Of a stretch of 64,000 bases of DNA, positions 56,271-64,000 are shown in pieces. Below the pieces are notes generated by a model. That model saw nothing but the letters and a program-made list of their open reading frames with translations, had not been told where the DNA came from and ran no database searches. Source of the DNA: Sphingomonas horti (GTDB taxonomy: Bacteria; Pseudomonadota; Alphaproteobacteria; Sphingomonadales; Sphingomonadaceae); NCBI RefSeq assembly GCF_009753715.1, contig NZ_WQMS01000013.1, forward strand, positions 190,796 to 254,795. The letters run 5' to 3'. Each line of letters starts with the position of its first letter. Positions within the stretch are counted from its first letter, which is position 1. Position numbers and translations under genes: made by a program.

Positions 56271-57092
56271 TCAGTTGGCCGCCACCGGCGCGACCGGCTC
56301 GCCGGGCCGCTGATCGGCGTTCTGCGGCACCGCGCTGACCTGCATCTCGGGCGTGGGAATGGCTTCGCCGAACGTGCGGACCGTCACCCGCACCGCCCCG
56401 TCCTCGATCGTCAGCTCGTTGAAGCTGGGCGGCGTCGATCGAATGCGCAGTGACAGCGTGCCGGCACCGATCATCCGGATCGGGCCGTTCGCCGTTTCCT
56501 TGACCAGGTCGAACGGGTCATGGACGTGCCCGCTCAGCACCGCTGCCACCCCTGCCCCGGCCAATGCCGCCAACGCGCGCTCTCCGCCTTTCGTCAGCGC
56601 CTTGCCGCGGGTGTTCGCCTCCACCAGCGGATGATGCGCGGTGACGAGCACGGTCTGCTCCTCCGGCAGTTCGTCGATCGCAGCCAGCGTCTTCGCGAGA
56701 GCGCGCGGCCCGACATAGCCGAGCGACCAATTCAGCCGCCATTGCGCCCGCGCCGTGGTCTTCAGCGGCACCAGCGCGACGCCCGGCAGCTCAATTTCGC
56801 GCTCGACCAGCCGCTCGATGCCGCGAATGCGGTGATAGGGCGCGACAAACCGCTCGATCAGGTTGAAATATGGGAGGTCGTGGTTGCCGACCTCGACCGT
56901 CACCGGCGCGGCCAACGACTGGATCCAGGCGCATGCCGCCCGGAACTCCCGGTGCCGCGCCCGCATTGTCAGGTCGCCGGTCAACGCGACGACGTCGGGC
57001 TTCTCTGCCTCGATCCGTTGCTTCACCCATGCGAGCGCCTGCACGTCCTCGCACCCGAAATGAACGTCGCTGATGTGAAACAGACGGGGCAT
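56271..57092 (-). CDS. Calcineurin-like metallophosphoesterase
   Basis: A 273-residue phosphoesterase of the calcineurin fold. Metal-binding motifs are DVHFG (residues 9-13), ALTGDLTMRAR, GNHDLP and the C-terminal GHVHDP. Related proteins are cyclic nucleotide or nucleotide phosphodiesterases; substrate unknown. The start at 57092 is preceded by GGAGAGTGC. Confidence 0.9.
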   Translation of the reverse strand: MPRLFHISDVHFGCEDVQALAWVKQRIEAEKPDVVALTGDLTMRARHREFRAACAWIQSLAAPVTVEVGNHDLPYFNLIERFVAPYHRIRGIERLVEREIELPGVALVPLKTTARAQWRLNWSLGYVGPRALAKTLAAIDELPEEQTVLVTAHHPLVEANTRGKALTKGGERALAALAGAGVAAVLSGHVHDPFDLVKETANGPIRMIGAGTLSLRIRSTPPSFNELTIEDGAVRVTVRTFGEAIPTPEMQVSAVPQNADQRPGEPVAPVAAN

Positions 57093-57166
57093 GCACTCTC
57101 CTAACGCGCGGAACCCGGAATGTGGCGCGGACTTTATAGGGTCAACACCAAAGCCTAAGGGGACTC

Positions 57167-58180
57167 ATGACCAAGCCAACCGTGCTCGTGACCGGCGGCG
57201 CCGGCTATATCGGCAGCCATGCCGTGCTGGCGCTGCTCGACAGCGGATATCCGGTCGTCGTGATCGACAATCTGACCACCGGCTTCCGCTGGGCCGTCGA
57301 CCCGCGCGCCGCGTTCGTGCAGGGATCGGTCGACGACGACGACCTCGTCCGCGAGACGCTGCGACAGCACCAGGTCGGCGCGATCATGCATTTCGCAGGT
57401 TCGATCATCGTACCAGAATCGGTCGAAAACCCGCTGAAATACTACAAGAACAACACTGCCGCCTCGCGTTCGCTGATCGAGAGTGCGGTGGTGTGCGGCG
57501 TGCCGCACTTCATCTTCTCCTCGACCGCGACGCTGTACGGCATCGTCGAGCGCTGGCCGATCCGCGAGGATTTCCCGCTCCAGCCGATCAATCCTTACGG
57601 CAAGTCCAAGCTGATGACCGAGCAGATGCTGGCCGACGTCGCCGCCGCGCATCCGCTCAGCTATGGCGTGCTGCGCTATTTCAACGTCGCGGGGGCCGAT
57701 CCGCAGGGCCGCTCGGGCCAGTCGACCGAAGGCGCCACGCACCTGATCAAGGTGGCGGTCGAGGCGGCGACCGGCAAGCGCGATCATGTCGCGGTGTTCG
57801 GCACCGACTATGACACGCGCGACGGCACCGGCATGCGCGACTATATCCATGTCAGCGACCTCGCCGCCGCTCATGTCGCCACGCTGGAGGCGCTGATCGC
57901 GAATCCGGGCACCAATTACACGATGAACGTCGGTTACGGCACCGGATCGACGGTGCTTGAAGTGCTCGACGCCGTGGACCGCGTCACCAACATGACGATC
58001 GAGCGGCGGATCGAGCCGCGGCGCGCCGGCGACCCCCCGGTCCTCGTCGCCGATAACAGCGCGATCCTCGCGACGCTCCCATGGCGGCCGAAGCGGGACA
58101 ATCTCGACACGATCATCGCCGACGCGCTCGCCTGGGAGCGCAAGCTGGCCGAACGCGCGGAGCAGCCGGCGCTCGCCTAG
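57167..58180 (+). CDS. galE: UDP-glucose 4-epimerase
   Basis: A 337-residue extended short-chain dehydrogenase that interconverts UDP-glucose and UDP-galactose for envelope polysaccharide. The NAD-binding VTGGAGYIGSHAVLAL is at residues 8-23, the catalytic Ser is in FSSTATLYG, and the YxxxK is YGKSKLMTE (about residues 145-149). The ATG at 57167 follows AAGGGGAC. Identification as GalE rests on the overall conserved layout. Confidence 0.93.
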   Translation: MTKPTVLVTGGAGYIGSHAVLALLDSGYPVVVIDNLTTGFRWAVDPRAAFVQGSVDDDDLVRETLRQHQVGAIMHFAGSIIVPESVENPLKYYKNNTAASRSLIESAVVCGVPHFIFSSTATLYGIVERWPIREDFPLQPINPYGKSKLMTEQMLADVAAAHPLSYGVLRYFNVAGADPQGRSGQSTEGATHLIKVAVEAATGKRDHVAVFGTDYDTRDGTGMRDYIHVSDLAAAHVATLEALIANPGTNYTMNVGYGTGSTVLEVLDAVDRVTNMTIERRIEPRRAGDPPVLVADNSAILATLPWRPKRDNLDTIIADALAWERKLAERAEQPALA

Positions 58181-58236
58181 CGCCTTGCTATTCGATTCCC
58201 ACGTGTAGTATCCAAGCAATACACGGGAGGATCGGG

Positions 58237-59769
58237 ATGCGGGGATTCCTCATCATGGCGGCGGCGGTGCTGGCCGCCTCCCCTGCGTGGGCGTTGCCGG
58301 CCGAGGCGTGGCAGCGCGACCTGACGGCGCTGCGCGAAGCCTATGCGGCAACGCATCCCAGCCCCTGGCACAAGCTGTCCCGGGCCGAGTTCGACCGCAT
58401 GGCCGACCGACTCGCTGCCGACATCCCGTCGCTCGACGACCGGCAAGTGATGGCGCGGATGATCGAGCTGATCGCCGCCACCGGCGAAGGCCATACGCGC
58501 CTGACGCTGCCGCTGCCCGAAGACGCGGGCGTGTTCCTCGGGCATGCGAAGACGGAGGCGCCGAAACTGCCCGTCTTCGCGACGCTCCCGATCCGGCTGA
58601 CGGCGGCCAGCGACGGCTACCTGGTGACCGCAGCCGCGCCCGAATACCGCCGGCTCGTCGGGGCGGCGCTCGTCTCGATCGACGGCAAGCCGGTCGCCGC
58701 GATCGAGGCGGCGATGCTGCCGCTGGTCAACGGCGACAATGCGGGGATGAAGCGCGCCTATTTGCCCAGCTTCATCATGCTGCCGGACCTGCTGCGCGTG
58801 CGCGGCCTCACGGCGGCGAACGAGGCGCGCTGGCGCTTCCGGTTCCCGAGCGGACGCGAGGTGGAGGAGCGCCTCTCCGCTCTTCCCGATGGCGCCGATC
58901 TCGCCTGGGCCAAGGAGCCCGACACGCCCATCTTCGGGCTGCTACCATTGGACGGCGGCATCGTCGTCGCGCGGATTTCGGAGATCGGGAACGCCCCCGA
59001 TCAGAGCCTCGCCGCCTTTGCCGACAAAATCTATGCGGCGGTCGATCAGACACCGGATGCCCGGCTTGTCATCGACCTGCGCGGCAATCCCGGCGGCAAT
59101 AATTTCCTGATCGACCCGGTCGTCCGCGGCGCCATCGCGCGGCCGGCACTGTGGAAGCCCGGGCACCTGTTCGTGCTGATCGATGCGAAGACCTTTTCGG
59201 CCGCGCAGAACCTGGTCAACGCGATGGAGCGCTGGACGCCGGCCTTGCTCGTCGGCGAGCCGACCGGCGGAGCGCCGTCCAGCTATGGCGATTCGAAGCG
59301 CATTACGCTCCCGGAATCGGGCCTGACGCTGCGCGTCTCCAGCCTCTACTGGCAAGACACCGGACCGCTCGACAAGCGCGACGCAACCGCGCCGCACGTC
59401 GCCGCGCCGCGCACGGTCGCCGACCTTCAGACCGGGCGCGATCCCGCGCTGGCAGCCATAGCCTTGCTGTCCCGCCCGCAGGGATCGGCGCAAGGCAGCT
59501 GGGCCGCGCCCTTCACCTATGTCTATCGGCCGGCGACGCTGCGCGTCCGCTTCGGGCGGGACGGCGGCAGCTTCGCCGTGCCGGAGCTGAAGCTGGCCGA
59601 GACGCCGTTCCAGAGCGTGACGCTGAACGGCAGCGACGTGACCGCGACCGGCAAGGTCCGTGACTCGGTCTTCACGCTGCGTGCGCAATCCACGGCGGGC
59701 GGCCTGGTTGGCTGGCTCGACGTGAACGGCCGCCCCTACCCCTTCGTCGCGAAGCGAGCGGCCGAGTAG
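58237..59769 (+). CDS. Exported S41-family serine peptidase
   Basis: A 510-residue protein with signal peptide (MRGFLIMAAAVLAASPAWA), a PDZ-like region (about 120-180), and an S41 protease core: RLVIDLRGNPGGNNFL (about residues 270-285) and the catalytic Ser in TFSAAQNLVNAME. Family members cleave peptides in the periplasm; this is the tail-specific-protease-like fold without an obvious C-terminal specificity domain. The start at 58237 follows GGGAGG. Confidence 0.87.
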   Translation: MRGFLIMAAAVLAASPAWALPAEAWQRDLTALREAYAATHPSPWHKLSRAEFDRMADRLAADIPSLDDRQVMARMIELIAATGEGHTRLTLPLPEDAGVFLGHAKTEAPKLPVFATLPIRLTAASDGYLVTAAAPEYRRLVGAALVSIDGKPVAAIEAAMLPLVNGDNAGMKRAYLPSFIMLPDLLRVRGLTAANEARWRFRFPSGREVEERLSALPDGADLAWAKEPDTPIFGLLPLDGGIVVARISEIGNAPDQSLAAFADKIYAAVDQTPDARLVIDLRGNPGGNNFLIDPVVRGAIARPALWKPGHLFVLIDAKTFSAAQNLVNAMERWTPALLVGEPTGGAPSSYGDSKRITLPESGLTLRVSSLYWQDTGPLDKRDATAPHVAAPRTVADLQTGRDPALAAIALLSRPQGSAQGSWAAPFTYVYRPATLRVRFGRDGGSFAVPELKLAETPFQSVTLNGSDVTATGKVRDSVFTLRAQSTAGGLVGWLDVNGRPYPFVAKRAAE

Positions 59770-61851
59770 CTACTCAAGCTCCAGGATCACCGCATCCACC
59801 GCGAGACTGTCGCCCGGCTTCGCGTCCACGCGCTTGACCGTGCCCGCCTTCTCGGCGCGCAGGATGTTCTCCATCTTCATCGCCTCGACCACGGCAAGCG
59901 GCTGGCCGGCCTCGACCGTGTCGCCCGCGCCGACATTCAGCGACACGAGCAGGCCCGGCATCGGGCAGAGCAGGAAGCGCGACAGGTCGGGCGGCACCTT
60001 GTCGATCATGTGCGTGGCGAGCGCGGCCACGTGCGCCGGCCAGACGTCGACCAGATGCGCGGCGCCGCGCGTGGTCAGCTTCCACTTGCGGCCCTTGCGC
60101 TCGATCCGCACCGTGATCGGCTCGCCGTCGAGCTGCCCCTCGAACAGCGCCTGGCCCGGCTCCCACGCGCCCTGCAGATCGATCGGCTCGCCTTCCCCGT
60201 TGATGGTCGCGAGCAGCCCTTCCTCATAGCCGTCGAACGCCACGTGCAACTCACGCCCGGCGATCCGCACCACGCGCTCGGGCGAAAGCTCCGGCCCGCC
60301 GTTCAGCTGCCCGTCGATATCGCCGGCCCGCGCATCGGCCTCGAGCCCGATCATCGCCGCGATCGCTGCAAGCCCCTCGATCAGCCGATCGGACGCGGGC
60401 GCGCCGTGAAATCCTTCCGGATATTCCTCGGCGATGAAGCCCGTTGTCAGCCGGCCTTCGCGGAAGCGCGGGTGCTGCATCAGCGCAGAGAGGAAGTCGA
60501 TATTGTGCCCCGGCCCATCGATCTCGAACGCATCGAGCGCCGCGATCTGCGCGTCGACCGCCTCCTCGCGTGTCGGTGCCCAGGTGATCAGCTTGGCGAT
60601 CATCGGGTCGTAGAAAATCGACACCTCTCCGCCCTCGCGCACGCCGTCGTCGACGCGGGTGTAAGGAGCATCGTGCTCCTGCGAAAGCAGGAGCCCAGAG
60701 TCACCCGCTCCGGGCCCGTCCATCTGGGCTCCTGCTTTCGCAGGAGCACTGGGTACCGGCGGCCGATACCGCACCAGCCGCCCGGTGCTCGGCAGAAACC
60801 CGCGATACGGGTCCTCCGCATAGACCCGGTTCTCGATCGCCCAGCCGTTCAGCTTCACATCGTCCTGGGTGAAGCCGAGCGGTTCGCCGGCCGCGACGCG
60901 GATCATCTGCTCGACCAGGTCCAGCCCGGTGATCGCTTCCGTCACCGGATGCTCGACCTGCAGCCGGGTGTTCATTTCGAGGAAGTAGAAGCTCTTGCCG
61001 GATGTGTCCGCGCCGGAGACGATCAGCTCGACGGTGCCGGCGCTGTAATAGCCGACCGCCCGAGCCAGCGCGACGGCCTGTTCGCCCATCGCTTTGCGCA
61101 TTTCGGGGGTGACGAACGGCGACGGCGCTTCCTCGACGACCTTCTGGTGGCGGCGCTGGATGGAGCATTCGCGCTCGCCCAGATAGACGATGTTGCCTTG
61201 GCTGTCGCCCAGCACCTGGATCTCGATGTGGCGCGGGCTTTCGATGAATTTCTCGATGAACACGCGGTCGTCACCGAAGCTGGCGAGGCCCTCGCGCTTG
61301 GTCGCCTCGAAGCCTTCGCGGACGTCCTGCTCGGACCAGGCGAGCCGCATGCCCTTGCCGCCGCCGCCAGCCGACGCCTTCATCATCACCGGATAGCCGA
61401 TGTCGGACGCGATCCGCACCGCTTCGTCGGTGTCGGCGATTTCGCCCAGATAGCCGGGCACGACGTTCACGCCCGCCTGGCTGGCGAGCTTCTTCGACTC
61501 GATCTTGTCGCCCATCGCCGCGATCGCGTTCGGCGGCGGCCCGATAAAGGCGATGCCGTTGTCCGCCAGCAGCTGCGCGAAGCTGGTCCGTTCCGACAGG
61601 AAGCCATAGCCCGGATGCACCGCCTCCGCGCCCGTTTCCTTGCAGGCGAGCAGGATCAGGTCGGCGCGCAGATAGCTCTCGGAAGCCGGTGGCGGCCCCA
61701 GCCGCACCGCCTCGTCCGCCATCATCACATGCGGCGCCCGCGCATCGGCGTCGGAGTAAACGGCGACCGTGGCGATGCCCATTTTCTTGCACGACCGGAT
61801 CACCCGGCACGCAATCTCGCCGCGATTGGCGATCAGGATTTTTTTGAACAT
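59770..61851 (-). CDS. pccA: Propionyl/acetyl-CoA carboxylase biotin-carboxylase subunit, with inserted repeat
   Basis: A 693-residue biotin-dependent carboxylase alpha subunit: biotin carboxylase domain with FKKILIANRGEIACRVI, ATP-grasp GGGGKGMRLAWSE, EMNTRLQVEHPVTEAI, the BT domain, and C-terminal biotinyl domain with Lys659 in VVEAMKMEN. Propionyl-CoA is the likely substrate, since a methylmalonyl-CoA mutase is encoded nearby; methylcrotonyl- or acetyl-CoA cannot be excluded. A palindromic element (60673-60749) is inserted in frame after RYRPPV, adding about 26 residues including APAKAGAQ to the carboxylase domain. The partner beta subunit is not in the window. Confidence 0.9.
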   Translation of the reverse strand: MFKKILIANRGEIACRVIRSCKKMGIATVAVYSDADARAPHVMMADEAVRLGPPPASESYLRADLILLACKETGAEAVHPGYGFLSERTSFAQLLADNGIAFIGPPPNAIAAMGDKIESKKLASQAGVNVVPGYLGEIADTDEAVRIASDIGYPVMMKASAGGGGKGMRLAWSEQDVREGFEATKREGLASFGDDRVFIEKFIESPRHIEIQVLGDSQGNIVYLGERECSIQRRHQKVVEEAPSPFVTPEMRKAMGEQAVALARAVGYYSAGTVELIVSGADTSGKSFYFLEMNTRLQVEHPVTEAITGLDLVEQMIRVAAGEPLGFTQDDVKLNGWAIENRVYAEDPYRGFLPSTGRLVRYRPPVPSAPAKAGAQMDGPGAGDSGLLLSQEHDAPYTRVDDGVREGGEVSIFYDPMIAKLITWAPTREEAVDAQIAALDAFEIDGPGHNIDFLSALMQHPRFREGRLTTGFIAEEYPEGFHGAPASDRLIEGLAAIAAMIGLEADARAGDIDGQLNGGPELSPERVVRIAGRELHVAFDGYEEGLLATINGEGEPIDLQGAWEPGQALFEGQLDGEPITVRIERKGRKWKLTTRGAAHLVDVWPAHVAALATHMIDKVPPDLSRFLLCPMPGLLVSLNVGAGDTVEAGQPLAVVEAMKMENILRAEKAGTVKRVDAKPGDSLAVDAVILELE
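60673..60749. repeat. Palindromic element inserted in pccA
   Basis: Perfect 27-base inverted arms (60673-60699 and 60723-60749; core GTGCTCCTGCGAAAGCAGGA) surround a 23-base spacer with GTCACC. The 77-base element sits within the pccA reading frame and adds residues foreign to the family. It is the same family as that at 63141-63205. Confidence 0.9.
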
Positions 61852-61866
61852 TTAGTTGTTGCTTCC

Positions 61867-62154
61867 TCAGCGTTCGGTACGCTCGCAAACATTCAATCCG
61901 CCGGTGCCAGACTCCTTTTTACACCGGTAGCCACACTCATAGTCGCCTTCGATTTTCTCCTCGCCTATGTAGAGATTGAAGTTGGCGAGCAATGGGCGAG
62001 CCGAGTTTCGGCATTCTTCAAGTGTGGCAAACGCACCAATCGGTATGTCTCGGGTCAGGTCCGATTTGTTAGGATAAACCCAACCTTTCCAATCCGGATT
62101 TTCACTACAGCCTGCCAAGCCGGCCGCTGCGAACATGATTAAAATCGGCTTCAC
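61867..62154 (-). CDS. Small lipoprotein of unknown function, low GC
   Basis: A 95-residue predicted lipoprotein (lipobox AAGLAGC, Cys16) with three more cysteines ([15 protein letters not shown]) and a further one near the C-terminus. Its base composition is clearly lower in GC than the neighbours. The GTG at 62154 overlaps the bioB stop (GTGA); an ATG six codons later is possible but would remove the basic start of the signal. It has no recognised family. Read after bioB and before pccA on the same strand. Confidence 0.65.
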   Translation of the reverse strand: MKPILIMFAAAGLAGCSENPDWKGWVYPNKSDLTRDIPIGAFATLEECRNSARPLLANFNLYIGEEKIEGDYECGYRCKKESGTGGLNVCERTER

Positions 62155-63224
62155 TCCGCCGCCACCCGCATCGGTTCTTCCCCTTCCAGCGGCGTCAGGC
62201 CGAGTTTGGCGAGTAGGACAGCATCCTTGTCGTCCCCCGCATTCGGCGCCGTCAGCAGCTTGTCGCCGGTGAAGATGCTGTTCGCGCCGGCGAGGAAGCA
62301 GAGGGCTTGGGTTGCTTCCGACATGCTCTCGCGGCCCGCGCTCAGGCGGACCATGCTCATCGGCATGGTGATGCGGGCGACGGCGACGGTGCGGACGAAC
62401 TCGATGTCGTCGATCCTGGCGAGCGGCGTGTCGGCCAGCATGTCACCCAGCACCGTGCCCTTGACCGGCACCAGCGCGTTGACCGGCACGCTTTCCGGGT
62501 GGCGCGGCAGGGTCGCGAGGGCGTGGATGAAGCCGACACGGTCCTCGCGCGTCTCGCCCATGCCGACGATGCCGCCGCAGCAGACGTTGATGCCGGCCGA
62601 GCGCACATGCTCCAGCGTGTCGAGCCGATCCTCGAAGCTGCGCGTGGTGATGACCTCGCCGTAACGCTCCGGCGAGGTGTCGATGTTGTGATTGTAATAA
62701 TCGAGGCCCGCATCGGCGAGCGTCTGCGCCTGGGATGGCGTCAGCATGCCCAGCGTCATGCAGGTCTCCAGCCCCATGTCGCGGACGCCTTTCACCATCT
62801 CGACGATGGCGGGCATGTCCTTGTCCTTGGGGTTGCGCCAGGCCGCCCCCATGCAGAAGCGCTGCGAGCCCGCGTCCTTCGCCTGCGCCGCCATTTGCAG
62901 GACGGAGCGGACGTCCATCAGCCTGGTGGCTTTGACGCCGCTATCGGCGTGGGCGGACTGGGAGCAATAGCCGCAATCCTCCGGGCAGCCGCCGGTCTTG
63001 ATGCTGAGCAGGGTGCAGAGCTGGATCTGGTCCGGCGCGTGGTGCGCGCGGTGGACGGTTGCGGCGCGGAACAGGAGCTCGGTGAAGGGGAGCGCGAAGA
63101 GGGCGCGGATCTCCTCACGGGACCAATCCGTCCGCCCCCAGTGCTCCGGCGAAGGCCGGAGCCCCGCGTCACCGCCCCCCGAGGCTCCGGCCTTCGCCGG
63201 AGCACGATTCAACACTTCACTCAC
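62151..63224 (-). CDS. bioB: Biotin synthase
   Basis: BioB is a radical-SAM enzyme that inserts sulfur into dethiobiotin. The [4Fe-4S] cluster motif [11 protein letters not shown] (CX3CX2C), the SAM/second-cluster segments [20 protein letters not shown] and [13 protein letters not shown], and [16 protein letters not shown] are all present. The N-terminal stretch ([25 protein letters not shown], residues about 6-30) is encoded by a palindromic element; the conserved protein resumes at [16 protein letters not shown] at 63224 overlaps the stop of the preceding gene (GTGA). Biotin supply for the downstream carboxylase explains the linkage. Confidence 0.95.
   Translation of the reverse strand: MSEVLNRAPAKAGASGGGDAGLRPSPEHWGRTDWSREEIRALFALPFTELLFRAATVHRAHHAPDQIQLCTLLSIKTGGCPEDCGYCSQSAHADSGVKATRLMDVRSVLQMAAQAKDAGSQRFCMGAAWRNPKDKDMPAIVEMVKGVRDMGLETCMTLGMLTPSQAQTLADAGLDYYNHNIDTSPERYGEVITTRSFEDRLDTLEHVRSAGINVCCGGIVGMGETREDRVGFIHALATLPRHPESVPVNALVPVKGTVLGDMLADTPLARIDDIEFVRTVAVARITMPMSMVRLSAGRESMSEATQALCFLAGANSIFTGDKLLTAPNAGDDKDAVLLAKLGLTPLEGEEPMRVAAE
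63141..63205. repeat. Palindromic element inserted at the start of bioB
   Basis: Perfect 23-base inverted arms (63141-63163 and 63183-63205; GTGCTCCGGCGAAGGCCGGA) surround a 19-base spacer containing GTCACC. The element lies inside the 5' end of bioB and is in frame. Confidence 0.88.
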
Positions 63225-63658
63225 TCGGCAACCTTTTCGATACGCGTCAGGGAAAGAGTCAGCGTGCTCACGAGCTTCGGGTCGTCAGGCGAGCGGAGGC
63301 TGATGTTTAGATAGCGACCGTCCGGCAATCGCTTCGACCAGGCTGCCGACCGGCCGCGGCCGCCTTTAACCGGCACCGATTCGGACATCTGGAATCGGGC
63401 GGCAACTCGCTTCGAATAGGATTCAAAAGGGGCAGCAGACACGGAGGTTTGAAACCCGCACCGGTCCACCTGGCGCGACGAACCATCGGGAAAAACAGCC
63501 ACAGCCGGCTCTTCTATCCACAACAGGCCGTCGTCGGCTCCATGATCGAAGGGCAGGCGTTGCACGACTCCTGCGACGCAAACCGAGTCGAAACGGTCCA
63601 GCGCAAGTTCAAAGGCGTCCGAGAGCTGCGCACCAGCAAGCAAGAGAGAGAGGATCAC
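63221..63658 (-). CDS. Secreted protein of unknown function
   Basis: A 145-residue protein with a short signal-like start ([15 protein letters not shown]) and two cysteines (DSVCVAGVV and DRCGFQTSV) that could form a disulphide. The C-terminal part ([25 protein letters not shown]) is predicted beta. No family is recognised. Codon use is less GC-rich than flanking genes. GTG at 63658 overlaps the stop of the methylmalonyl-CoA mutase gene (GTGA). Confidence 0.6.
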   Translation of the reverse strand: MILSLLLAGAQLSDAFELALDRFDSVCVAGVVQRLPFDHGADDGLLWIEEPAVAVFPDGSSRQVDRCGFQTSVSAAPFESYSKRVAARFQMSESVPVKGGRGRSAAWSKRLPDGRYLNISLRSPDDPKLVSTLTLSLTRIEKVAE

Positions 63659-64000
63659 TCCGCAGCCTCCTCGACCGGGGGCATGTTGTGGCCGAGCAGG
63701 CGCAGTACATCCGCCGCGCTGTCTACGATGTTGGTGCCGGGACCGTAGATGCCGGCGACGCCGGCCTCGCGCAGGTAGTCATAGTCCTGCGCCGGGATCA
63801 CGCCGCCGGCGATGACGCGGATGTCCGGGCGGCCGGCGTCCTTCAGCAGCCGCACCAGCTCCGGGATCAGCGTCTTGTGCCCGGCGGCGAGGCTGGAGGC
63901 GCCGACCACGTCGACGTCCTTTTCCAGCGCCAGCACCAAAGTTTCCTCGGGCGTCTGGAACAGCGGCCCGCTGACGACCTCGAACCCCATGTCCGAGAAG
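63655..64000 (-). CDS. Methylmalonyl-CoA mutase, C-terminal part
   Basis: Only the C-terminal 115 residues are in the window. They form the cobalamin-binding domain of methylmalonyl-CoA mutase: [64 protein letters not shown]. The enzyme interconverts methylmalonyl-CoA and succinyl-CoA, completing propionyl-CoA use with the adjacent carboxylase. The full gene extends beyond 64000. Its B12-binding DxHxxG lies outside the window. Confidence 0.92.
   Translation of the reverse strand, partial: FSDMGFEVVSGPLFQTPEETLVLALEKDVDVVGASSLAAGHKTLIPELVRLLKDAGRPDIRVIAGGVIPAQDYDYLREAGVAGIYGPGTNIVDSAADVLRLLGHNMPPVEEAAE

Overview
The window is a dense, high-GC chromosomal segment from an alphaproteobacterium, most likely a sphingomonad (Sphingomonadales). 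This is inferred from the neighbourhoods recA/cckA, ChvG-ChvI/HprK/RapZ/EIIA/HPr and rnc-era, from a TonB-dependent receptor with its TonB, and from abundant intergenic palindromes of a type common in sphingomonad genomes. About 65 protein genes and one tRNA-Arg(CCG) are visible. I see no insertion sequence, prophage, CRISPR array or replication origin, and no gap above 300 bases lacks a gene.

Layout. 1-10.3 kb: end of a dicarboxylate/cation symporter, a LysE exporter, then a minus-strand block of acetyltransferase, glutathione S-transferase, recA (with an SOS box), an AlkD-like repair protein, a single-domain response regulator, the CckA cell-cycle kinase, a TPR protein, an RsmB-like rRNA methylase and guaB. 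10.4-17.5 kb (plus): SPFH/NfeD membrane pair, then the envelope-stress two-component system ChvI-ChvG coupled to a regulatory phosphotransferase module (short HprK, RapZ, EIIA-Man, HPr) and a TrmH-like methylase. 17.5-27.7 kb: a Popeye-like membrane cyclic-nucleotide-binding protein, divergent from a four-gene operon encoding a five-heme cytochrome, a lipoprotein with two HbpS/GlcG domains, a predicted outer-membrane beta-barrel and a 1337-residue ten-heme cytochrome with a C-terminal LVIVD beta-propeller. The four genes overlap at their stop/start codons. This is the most unusual part of the window and looks like a possible trans-envelope electron conduit. 27.7-34.7 kb: a TMEM175-type channel, secreted proteins of unknown function, tRNA-Arg, and the coupled series dapB - permease - aminotransferase - nth. 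34.7-41.2 kb: a sirtuin, era/rnc, an HMG-CoA-synthase-like protein coupled to an acyl-CoA dehydrogenase, exonuclease III and a TfoX-like protein. 41.2-54.6 kb: TonB, catabolic enzymes, a lipoprotein cytochrome c, two secreted hydrolases, a methyltransferase and a TonB-dependent receptor. 54.7-64 kb: rplU-rpmA, galE, an S41 peptidase, and a propionyl-CoA branch (pccA, bioB, methylmalonyl-CoA mutase) in which small envelope ORFs are interleaved by GTGA overlaps.

A recurring theme is palindromic repeats. Two related copies lie in frame inside coding genes (pccA and bioB), both yielding an APAKAGA-type peptide. Two near-identical ~148-bp composites flank cobB/era and the acyl-CoA dehydrogenase/xthA junction, one supplying the end of cobB and the other the ribosome binding site of xthA. 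All family assignments come from reading motifs and from memory of the families; no database search was run.
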